From a virus: a DNA stretch of 56,045 nucleotides. A program made the position numbers and the translations under genes. Positions 39,530 to 45,399 of this stretch are shown here, piece by piece (the first letter of the stretch is position 1; the number at the start of each line of letters is the position of its first letter). The stretch covers positions 1 through 56,045 of the IMG/VR virus record IMGVR_UViG_3300036790_000795; one strand, written 5' to 3'. Under the pieces are notes generated by a model. That model was not told the DNA's origin, made no database searches, and was given only the letters and a program-made list of their open reading frames with translations.

Positions 39530-39922
39530 TTAAGGACCCTCGAGTGGGGGCCTGGTCTTCTCTTGCATCCAGATGGTGAAGTAGTCCTCTGTCATGCGTT
39601 TCGCGGCGACGGCGCGGAAGGTGCGGTTGATTTCCTCCGGGGTCGCGGTGATCTTCAGATGATGCTCGGCGAGATGAACTTCGGTGAGCAGGAGGGCGAC
39701 GCGCTTGTTGCCATCCGGCAGGGGGTGGTTGCGCATGATGCGGGAGGCGAGGATGGCTGCTTGCTGGACGATGCCGGGGTAGAACTCGTGCCCTCCGAAC
39801 GATGCGTGTGGGGCCGCGAGCGCACTCTCCGCGAGAGGGATCTTCGTGACAGGGATCAGGCGCTCGGCGTCGATGCCGAGGGCTTGTTCTGCCGCGAGTA
39901 GAAAGTCGTCTATCTCAAGCAC
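39530..39922 (-). CDS. doc: Doc-family toxin (Fic fold)
   Basis: 130 residues, the usual Doc length. The catalytic motif HPLPDGNKR (residues 66-74) matches HxFx(D/N)GN(K)R with Leu in place of Phe; upstream SFGGHEFYPGIVQQAAILA and downstream RVALLLTEVHLAEH complete the fold. Doc proteins phosphorylate EF-Tu and stop translation. Divergent from a ribbon-helix-helix gene at 40022. GTG start is 6 bases after a TATACT -10 box, so the mRNA is leaderless. Confidence 0.87.
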   Translation of the reverse strand: MLEIDDFLLAAEQALGIDAERLIPVTKIPLAESALAAPHASFGGHEFYPGIVQQAAILASRIMRNHPLPDGNKRVALLLTEVHLAEHHLKITATPEEINRTFRAVAAKRMTEDYFTIWMQEKTRPPLEGP

Positions 39923-39928
39923 AGTATT

Positions 39929-39957
39929 AGTATATCACGGTATCTTGCATACGTAAA
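39929..39957 (-). promoter_or_regulatory. Promoter of doc (leaderless)
   Basis: On the minus strand TTTACG (-35, 39957-39952) and TATACT (-10, 39934-39929) are 17 bases apart. The GTG start of doc at 39922 falls at the expected +1. Confidence 0.7.
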
Positions 39958-39963
39958 GTTCCC

Positions 39964-39991
39964 TTGCGTTTTTGCCGAACAGTGGTATGGT
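39964..39991 (+). promoter_or_regulatory. Promoter of the antitoxin gene
   Basis: TTGCGT (-35, 39964-39969), 16-base spacer, TATGGT (-10, 39986-39991). GGTAT(C/G) motifs recur at 39939, 39985 and 39993 and may be subsites for the ribbon-helix-helix protein. Confidence 0.5.
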
Positions 39992-40021
39992 GGTATCAGT
40001 AACCCGAGCCAAGGAGAAGCA

Positions 40022-40240
40022 ATGTCGACCGAGACAAGAGCCATGAGTTTGCGCCTCCCAGAGGACCAAGCCCGTGCGCTCGATGCTGTCGCGATGGCCG
40101 ACCAGACCTCCGTGTCGGAGGTGATCCGTGACGCTATCGCTGAGCGCATCGCACAGAAGCGCAAGGACAAGGACTTCCAGGAGCGTCTTCGGACTGCCGT
40201 TGAGCGCAACCGGGAGGCACTGGACCTACTCGCCGAGTAA
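40022..40240 (+). CDS. Ribbon-helix-helix antitoxin
   Basis: 72 residues. N-terminal strand and two helices (MSLRLPEDQARALDAVAMAD, TSVSEVIRDAIAERIA) form an RHH DNA-binding domain; the charged C-terminal helix (FQERLRTAVERNREALDLLA) would wrap the toxin. AAGGAGA upstream of ATG. Divergent partner of Doc and probable autoregulator of both promoters, unlike P1 where the antitoxin Phd has a YefM fold. Confidence 0.85.
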   Translation: MSTETRAMSLRLPEDQARALDAVAMADQTSVSEVIRDAIAERIAQKRKDKDFQERLRTAVERNREALDLLAE

Positions 40241-40269
40241 GACCAGCCGCCCTCCAAATCTTCTCCGAG

Positions 40270-40307
40270 AGCCCCTCGACCCTTCACTGGGTCGGGGGGC
40301 TTTCTTG
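40270..40307 (+). terminator. Intrinsic terminator after antitoxin gene
   Basis: AGCCCCTCGACCC - TTCACT - GGGTCGGGGGGCT followed by TTCTT. A long GC stem with a T-rich run, ending the antitoxin transcript. Confidence 0.85.
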
Positions 40308-40374
40308 CGTTCTGGGCGCCGATAATCGTCTACCATACAGTTGTCAGCGGCAGACCTCGGCGTTGACACCCCGC

Positions 40375-40412
40375 GAGAGCCCCCAGCGCCCGACCTGAGC
40401 CTGGGGGCTCTC
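40375..40412. repeat. 12-bp perfect inverted repeat
   Basis: GAGAGCCCCCAG (40375-40386) and CTGGGGGCTCTC (40401-40412) with a 14-base loop, in the 342-base gene-free gap 40241-40582. No T tract follows. Might be a second terminator, an insulator or a recombination remnant. The rest of the gap shows only the operator-like repeat at 40516. Confidence 0.7.
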
Positions 40413-40515
40413 CGTGTAGATAGCGGTCGCGTTGCGGACCGTGCAGCCAGCATTGCGAGCGTAGGACGACTGTCGCAGCCCAGTGCCAGAGCCAAATCTC
40501 GCGGGTGCAGCATGC

Positions 40516-40532
40516 TTGACGAGCGGTGTCAA
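40516..40532. promoter_or_regulatory. Operator-like inverted repeat before PadR gene
   Basis: TTGAC (40516-40520), 7-base spacer, GTCAA (40528-40532), about 50 bases upstream of the PadR-like gene. The left arm also serves as a TTGACG -35-like box. Likely autoregulatory site. Confidence 0.5.
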
Positions 40533-40582
40533 ACGTTCGAATGAGATCGCATGAGCCAACCAGCGATGCTACGGTCGCGAAC

Positions 40583-41065
40583 ATGACGGGAGGAGGGTCG
40601 GAAAGGGGACTGGGACGCGAAATCGTCCTGGCGCTCATCGTCGAGCAGCCAGGGACCGCGTGGGATCTGGGGTGTCGCCTCCGCCGCCGGCTCGCAGCGC
40701 TGGACTATCGCGCGCCGATGGTCAGGCGCACGACCCAGCGGCTGGCTGAGCTCGGGTGGATCGTCGAAGACTCGCAGGGCTCTTGGGCGGCAACCGGAGC
40801 TGGTGTCGCGCGTCGCCGGCAGTGGTTCGCCGAGTCCGCTACGTATGGGGCGTGGGATCGCCTGTTTGCGCAGGTGGCGCTCTGCACCGCCGAGGAGATG
40901 CCTCTTGTGCTCGCGACGCTCTGGGGCCATGAGGTCGAGTGCGAGCGGCACCTTGCAGCCCTTCGAGATCCCGAAGGGGACATCGCCAAGGAGGCAGAAC
41001 GTGATCTGCTGCGCATGCGCTTGGACTGGCTGCGCGGCGTCAGAGGCAAGCTGACCGGCGGGTAG
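40583..41065 (+). CDS. PadR-like winged-helix regulator
   Basis: 160 residues from ATG 40583. The winged helix REIVLALIVEQPGTAWDLGC... TTQRLAELGWIVEDSQGSWA fits the PadR family, with a helical C-terminal dimerisation part (LLRMRLDWLRGVRGKL). It heads the cassette of two secreted proteins and probably controls them and the convergent sigma unit. GTG 40526 would give a longer form. Confidence 0.72.
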   Translation: MTGGGSERGLGREIVLALIVEQPGTAWDLGCRLRRRLAALDYRAPMVRRTTQRLAELGWIVEDSQGSWAATGAGVARRRQWFAESATYGAWDRLFAQVALCTAEEMPLVLATLWGHEVECERHLAALRDPEGDIAKEAERDLLRMRLDWLRGVRGKLTGG

Positions 41066-41126
41066 GGAGCCACATCGGATTCCTGGGCCGCGGCCAGTGT
41101 TCATCGGACGAACGAAAGGGAACGGG

Positions 41127-41705
41127 ATGAAGGCAAGACACATCTTCGCAGCGGTGGTCATCGTCGCGGCAGCGTTGACGTACACGTTGGGCGGTTCGGC
41201 TGAGAGCGCCCAGCAGGCACCGACACCAGCTGAGGAAGCGGCGATCGGCCACACTGCGGTCTTCCAACGCGGAGCGACCGCACAAGACGAAGTGCCTGGG
41301 GAAACGCTGCTGACGGGCGTTGTGCGGCGCGTCGGGCCTTCGACGGCAGCGCAGCGAGTCTGGGCCTCGATCACACCGACACAGGACTGTGTGCAGGTCG
41401 GCGAAGAGGGGGCTAGCGCGTGTGCGTCGCCCGAACGGCTGGAAGACGAACCGCTGGTCGTCGGCTCCGTGACTGAACGAAACGCTCAACCGCTCCAACC
41501 CGGAGAACTGCCGGAGCCGACGGAGTGGGCCGGCGTCGCAGAGAACAACGTCGAGTCGATCAACGTGACCTGGTCGGACGGCACAGCGGAAGCGATCCCT
41601 GTCGTTGACAACGGGTTCGAGTTCAGCGCAGACGGCCGCACCGTTCGGTCGCTCGGGTGGACCACCGACGGGGCAACCCATACCTACGAGGAAGGAGGCC
41701 GCTGA
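41127..41705 (+). CDS. Secreted hypothetical protein
   Basis: 192 residues, start set by AAGGG and ATG 41127. Signal peptide HIFAAVVIVAAALTYTLGG with a cut near SAESA. The mature protein is acidic and beta-rich (LLTGVVRRVGPSTAAQRVWA, INVTWSDGTAEAIPVVD) with one Cys pair (DCVQVGEEGASAC). No family recognised. Co-transcribed with the next gene. Confidence 0.75.
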   Translation: MKARHIFAAVVIVAAALTYTLGGSAESAQQAPTPAEEAAIGHTAVFQRGATAQDEVPGETLLTGVVRRVGPSTAAQRVWASITPTQDCVQVGEEGASACASPERLEDEPLVVGSVTERNAQPLQPGELPEPTEWAGVAENNVESINVTWSDGTAEAIPVVDNGFEFSADGRTVRSLGWTTDGATHTYEEGGR

Positions 41706-42076
41706 TGCGCGCTCATGCAGACACAGCCCGATGGCTCCTCGCAGTGCTCGGCACGGGGCTCGTCCTCCTCTTGGCCTTCGGCGCGCGATCGACATCCGCA
41801 TTCGAAGGCCCCTTCTGCGAAAACATCTCGAAGGTCGAAGGCGCGGCCTGCGAAAGCCAGGAACGCACCTCGATTCGGCGCGCGATCGGTCACACCACAG
41901 ATGCCTACAGCAATATCGCGATCGAAGCTGGCGGCGAACGGCAGGGCGGTAACTGTCGCACGATCGAATGCGAGGCGAATACGGGCTACCTCGAAAAAGA
42001 CGGCACCGGGACAGCGGCGATTGAGAACGCAGGCCCGAACGGAACCAGGAAAGTCTTCGGCTACCTGTACCCGTGA
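41705..42076 (+). CDS. Small secreted Cys-containing protein
   Basis: 123 residues, TGATG overlap, GAAGGAGG upstream. Signal peptide WLLAVLGTGLVLLLAFG...ARSTSA. The mature region of about 90 residues has four Cys (FCENISKVEGAACES; NCRTIECEAN), enough for two disulphides, and ends KVFGYLYP. Small exported size and paired gene suggest a surface or secreted factor; bacteriocin-like action is only speculation. Confidence 0.72.
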   Translation: MRAHADTARWLLAVLGTGLVLLLAFGARSTSAFEGPFCENISKVEGAACESQERTSIRRAIGHTTDAYSNIAIEAGGERQGGNCRTIECEANTGYLEKDGTGTAAIENAGPNGTRKVFGYLYP

Positions 42077-42078
42077 GG

Positions 42079-42885
42079 CTAGTGGTCTTCCGGGACCACG
42101 ACGAGAGGGTGGCGCGGGTGCGCGTCGATCGTCGCTGAGACGAGCGTCCCGTGAACCTCGTATTCCAAGGTGGAGGGTGAGAGCACGTTCGTCACGGCGG
42201 CTCCATCCTCCACCTTCACCTGCGTCGTGTTGCCATCTTCAGCACGAATGACCGGCTCGCTTGCGTTGGCTGGCAGCACGACCACGACCTCTGCGCCCCG
42301 ATGATGCTTTAGGGGGCTCGTCAGGATGGCGCCCTTGTGTTCCGCGCGCGCCACTGGGACGCATCCGCCGACATACCGGACGGCGGGAGGAGCTTGCGGA
42401 CCTTCGAGCGCTTCGAGCAACGCTCGGAGCGACGTCGCCGGCACCGAGATACACAGTTCTCGATCGTTCGCCGACGCGATCACATACGCAGCGCCGTTGG
42501 GAGTGCGGATCGCGCTGGCTGACGCAACGGTCCCCGGAGCTGGCATGACGCCGAGGGCCGCGCGCGCTGGCTGGATGCTGGTGCTGAAGATCGGGAACTT
42601 CTGCGCGAGCGCCGAAGGGGAGCTGCGCAGCGTCGCCAGGAGCACGATGACCACGACGATCGCGGTTCCTACCGCGAGTGCCGCTGGCCGTGGGAGCCGC
42701 TGCGGAAGAGCGATCTGGATGCGGTGCCCTCCGCTCGGCGGCTTGGGTGGTCGAACATCGAAGTCCGAGTCGGGGTCGGAGAGGAGGACGAGCAGGCGCG
42801 TTCGGAGCGCTCGCATGTCGTCGCCCTCCTCGGCGACGTCCGGGAACGCGTCGCGCATCAGCTCACTGTGGCGATCCTGGGTCAC
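42079..42885 (-). CDS. Membrane anti-sigma factor (putative)
   Basis: 268 residues. Cytoplasmic N-terminus of about 80 residues, one membrane helix (PAALAVGTAIVVVIVLLATL), and an outside domain with one Cys pair (RELCISV...GGCVPVARA). It overlaps the ECF sigma gene by 4 bases, the standard sigma/anti-sigma arrangement. It would hold the sigma factor at the membrane until an outside signal releases it. Confidence 0.75.
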   Translation of the reverse strand: MTQDRHSELMRDAFPDVAEEGDDMRALRTRLLVLLSDPDSDFDVRPPKPPSGGHRIQIALPQRLPRPAALAVGTAIVVVIVLLATLRSSPSALAQKFPIFSTSIQPARAALGVMPAPGTVASASAIRTPNGAAYVIASANDRELCISVPATSLRALLEALEGPQAPPAVRYVGGCVPVARAEHKGAILTSPLKHHRGAEVVVVLPANASEPVIRAEDGNTTQVKVEDGAAVTNVLSPSTLEYEVHGTLVSATIDAHPRHPLVVVPEDH

Positions 42886-43418
42886 CGCACAGTCCCCTGC
42901 TTTAGCGTGGCCGTGGGGCGTTCTTCGGGCTCGATCTGCTGGAGGGCCCTGGTCAAGCGTCGGCGAGCACGCTCGAGCTGGACTTTGCGACCGAGCACGA
43001 AGGGCAGCTCATCGCCGCTCAGTCCTTCAACCTCGGCCAATACGAGGATCTCCAGGTCGTTCGGCGAGAGCCGCTGGAGCGTTCGCCTGAGCCGTAGCTC
43101 CAGTTCATCGGTGATCGGAGCGATCGGTGTGCGCCGTCGGAATCGAGGGGGCCATCGGCGCCGTTGCATGCGTCGCTCGATCCGTTGATGGTGCTCCAGG
43201 ACGGAGCGCGCGATACCGAGCAGCCACGGGCGAGCGTTCGCGGGGAGCTCGTCGAGATGCTGCCACGCAGCGATGAAGGTCTGGCCGGCGGCGGCGTCGA
43301 CCAGGAGGGGATCGTCGCAGCGACGGCGTAGGTGGTACAGCACGGCGTCGTGGTGCTGGTCGATCAGCTGTTCGATCTTGCGTCGGTCTGACGCGCGCGT
43401 ATTGGGGGCGTCGGCCAT
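42882..43418 (-). CDS. ECF-type sigma factor
   Basis: 178 residues. Sigma region 2: FIAAWQHLDELPANARPWLL and GIARSVLEHHQRI. Sigma region 4: LRRTLQRLSPNDLEILVLAE, a loop, and GRKVQLERARRRLTRALQQ. Missing regions 1 and 3, as in ECF factors. Encoded with its anti-sigma within a prophage, so it may redirect host transcription or drive the island itself. Confidence 0.88.
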   Translation of the reverse strand: MADAPNTRASDRRKIEQLIDQHHDAVLYHLRRRCDDPLLVDAAAGQTFIAAWQHLDELPANARPWLLGIARSVLEHHQRIERRMQRRRWPPRFRRRTPIAPITDELELRLRRTLQRLSPNDLEILVLAEVEGLSGDELPFVLGRKVQLERARRRLTRALQQIEPEERPTATLKQGTVR

Positions 43419-43434
43419 CGATCTTCTTTAGGGA

Positions 43435-43445
43435 AACTTTAAGTT
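43435..43445. promoter_or_regulatory. Palindrome upstream of the sigma gene
   Basis: AACTT-T-AAGTT, 17 bases upstream of the sigma start codon. AT-rich in a GC-rich region. The right arm resembles an ECF -35 AACTT element, which would allow autoregulation. Confidence 0.45.
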
Positions 43446-43539
43446 ATTGCACGCCTTGGGGCGTCTCATTTCTGACATGTTGACGGCTCGGGCGTCTTCA
43501 GGACGCCGTGGGTCCATGAAGAGCAACGTCGGAGGGGCA

Positions 43540-43761
43540 ATGCAGCAGCTTCCCGGAGGCGAGGAAGTCGATGAGCAGCAGAGAAAGCGCGAAGCTTGGG
43601 GCGCCGTGGCGCGCGGCTTCAGCGACGGCCTTGCGGCTTTGCTGCCCGAGGACGACGATTACCGGACGATGCGTCGCTGTCTTGAGCAGTCTTCTCGTCT
43701 CGCGCGACAGCGGCATCTAACGCTTGTTCGATCACCTCAGCCGGAGCCGGTAGACGGCTAG
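43540..43761 (+). CDS. Small hypothetical protein overlapping the repressor 3' end
   Basis: 73 residues from ATG 43540 after GGAGGGG (an ATG at 43516 lacks a site). Acidic-basic helical sequence (AWGAVARGFSDGLAALLPED; LEQSSRLARQRHL). It overlaps the convergent repressor gene by 143 bases; composition is convincing in both. Unknown function, possibly host-adaptive or antisense to the repressor. Confidence 0.55.
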   Translation: MQQLPGGEEVDEQQRKREAWGAVARGFSDGLAALLPEDDDYRTMRRCLEQSSRLARQRHLTLVRSPQPEPVDG

Positions 43762-44020
43762 CTAGCTCCCGGATCGCCTCCTCGATCTTGTCGAGGCGAT
43801 CTTCGTACTCCTTGCCGAACAAGAGCCAGCGGACGCTCACATGCGTGGCTGCTGCAATGTCGCTGATCGCCTCGAACGGCTTGCGGCGCCCCTTCTCGTA
43901 GTTGGCAATCGTGTCCACGTGGACCTTGAGGGCGTCGGCCAGGTCTGCCTGCGACAGGTGCGCCTTTTGGCGTGCCTCTGCGATTCGCCCCCCGATGCTG
44001 GTGATTTCTTCAGCGTCCAT
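43619..44020 (-). CDS. CI-like repressor (Cro/C1 HTH)
   Basis: 133 residues. HTH near residues 20-60 (SQADLADALKVHVDTIANYE, KGRRKPFEAISDIAAATHVS), then VRWLLFGKEYEDRLDKIEEA and a basic low-complexity C-terminus. No LexA-type peptidase domain, so induction must not use RecA-driven self-cleavage. Divergent from a Cro-like gene; its predicted promoter makes a leaderless mRNA. Most likely the lysogeny repressor. Confidence 0.85.
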   Translation of the reverse strand: MDAEEITSIGGRIAEARQKAHLSQADLADALKVHVDTIANYEKGRRKPFEAISDIAAATHVSVRWLLFGKEYEDRLDKIEEAIRELASRLPAPAEVIEQALDAAVARDEKTAQDSDASSGNRRPRAAKPQGRR

Positions 44021-44028
44021 CGCGCACC

Positions 44029-44058
44029 ACGATATGTCACAGACGATCCGACAGGCAA
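44029..44058 (-). promoter_or_regulatory. Repressor promoter
   Basis: On the minus strand TTGCCT (-35, 44058-44053) and TATCGT (-10, 44034-44029), spacer 18. The repressor ATG is 8 bases after the -10 box, so the transcript has almost no leader. Operator site 1 lies in the spacer. Confidence 0.6.
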
Positions 44059-44117
44059 GTAGAACATTCGTCCAGAAGGCTCTTCTGGGAGAGAACTTGA
44101 CAGGCTGACGATTCGTC
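44042..44117. promoter_or_regulatory. Immunity operator region with three 11-bp sites
   Basis: Sites of form GAxxA-T-xCGxC: GACGATCCGAC (44042-44052), GAACATTCGTC (44062-44072) and the perfect palindrome GACGATTCGTC (44107-44117). Site 1 is in the spacer of the repressor promoter, site 3 in the spacer of the Cro promoter. A separate perfect repeat CCAGAAG-GCT-CTTCTGG (44072-44088) lies between. Confidence 0.7.
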
Positions 44118-44126
44118 TGGTACGCT
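44097..44126 (+). promoter_or_regulatory. Early (Cro) promoter
   Basis: Consensus TTGACA (44097-44102), 18-base spacer, TACGCT (44121-44126). ATG of the Cro-like gene starts 7 bases later, so the early transcript is leaderless. Confidence 0.8.
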
Positions 44127-44133
44127 GTGCGGC

Positions 44134-44370
44134 ATGCAGCAAACACCAGGGATCGGAGCACGCATCACAGAGGCCCGCGAGGCAGCCGGTCTGACCAGGA
44201 CGCAGCTCGGTGCGAAGGCTGGCTACGCCGCAGCCACGATCGAAGCGTGGGAGAAGGACCGTCGCTACCCGACACTTGGGCCACTCCGTGCCCTGGCTCG
44301 CATCCTCGGCCGCGACATTTCGTGGTTCTACGAGCCGCTCAACCCTGCGGGCGACGAGGAAGCAGCCTGA
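44134..44370 (+). CDS. Cro-like HTH regulator
   Basis: 78 residues. XRE HTH: ITEAREAAGLTRTQLGAKAG, YAAATIEAWEKDRRYPTLGP and LRALARILGRDISWFYEPLN. First gene of the rightward early operon, divergent from the repressor, with operator sites between. It would switch off the repressor and tune early expression. Confidence 0.87.
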   Translation: MQQTPGIGARITEAREAAGLTRTQLGAKAGYAAATIEAWEKDRRYPTLGPLRALARILGRDISWFYEPLNPAGDEEAA

Positions 44371-44371
44371 G

Positions 44372-44653
44372 ATGCGCGCGATCTGGAAGTTTCATCTGCC
44401 GCACCACGGCGAGGCTGAGATCGCGATGCCACCCGGTGCCGAGGTTCTGGGCGTCGGCGTCCAGCGTGGTGGTCGGATCGTGGCGTGGGCTTCTGTCGAT
44501 ACTGGCTCAGTAGGCAGGCCCGAGCAGCTCACCTTCGTCGTGAGGATGACCGGCGAATCGTTCGAGCCCGTCGAGGGCGAGCGTTTCGTCGGCACGTTTC
44601 AGCTCGACGATGGGGACTACGTGGGGCACGTCTTCGTTCGAGGCGGTCGCTGA
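44372..44653 (+). CDS. DUF7352-like protein
   Basis: 93 residues. MRAIWKFHLPHHGEAEIAMP and PGAEVLGVGVQRGGRIVAWA match the DUF7352 pattern of small beta-rich proteins found in phages and conjugative elements; function unknown. Its TGA overlaps the next ATG. Confidence 0.8.
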   Translation: MRAIWKFHLPHHGEAEIAMPPGAEVLGVGVQRGGRIVAWASVDTGSVGRPEQLTFVVRMTGESFEPVEGERFVGTFQLDDGDYVGHVFVRGGR

Positions 44654-44826
44654 TGCGCGCCGAACTGATCGGGGGATTCATTGCGATCCTGGTCGTGATC
44701 GCACTCACCGTCGCCGGCCATGTGTCAGTCCCCCTCTGGATGGCGTGGCTGGCCGGCATCGGCACGGCTTGCATCGGGATGGCCGTAGGGGCACTCGTCC
44801 GTGATCTGTGGGAGCGGTGGTCGTGA
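44653..44826 (+). CDS. Small membrane protein
   Basis: 57 residues: two membrane helices (IAILVVIALTVAGHV; MAWLAGIGTACIGMAVGALV) in a hairpin with a short basic C-terminus. ATG and TGA overlap both neighbours. Early membrane proteins of this size often mediate superinfection exclusion, but that is inference. Confidence 0.7.
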   Translation: MRAELIGGFIAILVVIALTVAGHVSVPLWMAWLAGIGTACIGMAVGALVRDLWERWS

Positions 44827-45104
44827 TGGCTGCACGTGCCCTGACAGAGCCTCAGTACCGGGCGCTCGCGACCATCGAAGCCGGAAGGGTGCGCTGGTGG
44901 GGGGCGACACATTTTGTCGCGGTCGTGGGGCGAGGCCCACGCTCCGATGTGGTCCAGCGACTCATCAACATGGGCTATGTCGTCGCCCGCAAGACGCTCC
45001 GCGAAACCGGCGTCTTCGGGGACGGTCACGACCGCATCCTCGCGACCACCGATGTCGGCAAGCGGGCTCTCTCTGAGTACGAGGCGAAGGAGGTGAGCCG
45101 GTGA
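44826..45104 (+). CDS. Winged-helix-like hypothetical protein
   Basis: 92 residues. TEPQYRALATIEAGRVRWWG...DVVQRLINMGYVVARKTL and a closing LATTDVGKRALSEYE follow the winged-helix order (helix, recognition helix, wing, LTd-GR ending). Likely DNA-binding. Found singly in many actinophages. Confidence 0.75.
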   Translation: MAARALTEPQYRALATIEAGRVRWWGATHFVAVVGRGPRSDVVQRLINMGYVVARKTLRETGVFGDGHDRILATTDVGKRALSEYEAKEVSR

Positions 45105-45289
45105 GCGTGTTTTCCATCGATCTGAACGCGGCATCGCGCGAAGCGCTGGAAGCAACGCGTCACGCGCTGTCGAAAGCGTTGAGCGCTCCTACGGCCCGTG
45201 AGTCTGCGGACTGGTCACTCATGGCGAAGAACTCGGCGAGCGCGCTGCATTCGCTGCTCGGCGCGTCGAACACTGCGAGGCGCTCGTGA
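45101..45289 (+). CDS. Small hypothetical protein
   Basis: 62 residues, GTG start, 4-base overlaps on both sides. Amphipathic helix pattern (SREALEATRHALSKALSA; MAKNSASALHSLLG). No family recognised. Confidence 0.68.
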   Translation: MSVFSIDLNAASREALEATRHALSKALSAPTARESADWSLMAKNSASALHSLLGASNTARRS

Positions 45290-45399
45290 GCCCGCTCGTC
45301 TTCTGGATTGTCTTCGGCGTCGGTGTATTGGGGTTTCTCAACCTGCTGCTGCTGATCGTCCTGGTGCTCGCTCACTGGCATGACGGAGATGAGCAGTGA
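45286..45399 (+). CDS. 37-residue single-pass membrane peptide
   Basis: GTG start in a GTGA overlap, ending in a GTGA overlap with the next gene. Almost entirely one membrane helix (FGVGVLGFLNLLLLIVLVLA) with a charged tail HWHDGDEQ. Confidence 0.6.
   Translation: MSPLVFWIVFGVGVLGFLNLLLLIVLVLAHWHDGDEQ

Noticed and set aside
42326-43090. 254-codon plus-strand frame across the anti-sigma gene
   Set aside because: Ser/Arg/Ala low-complexity product; the minus strand has the overlapping sigma/anti-sigma pair with recognisable domains.
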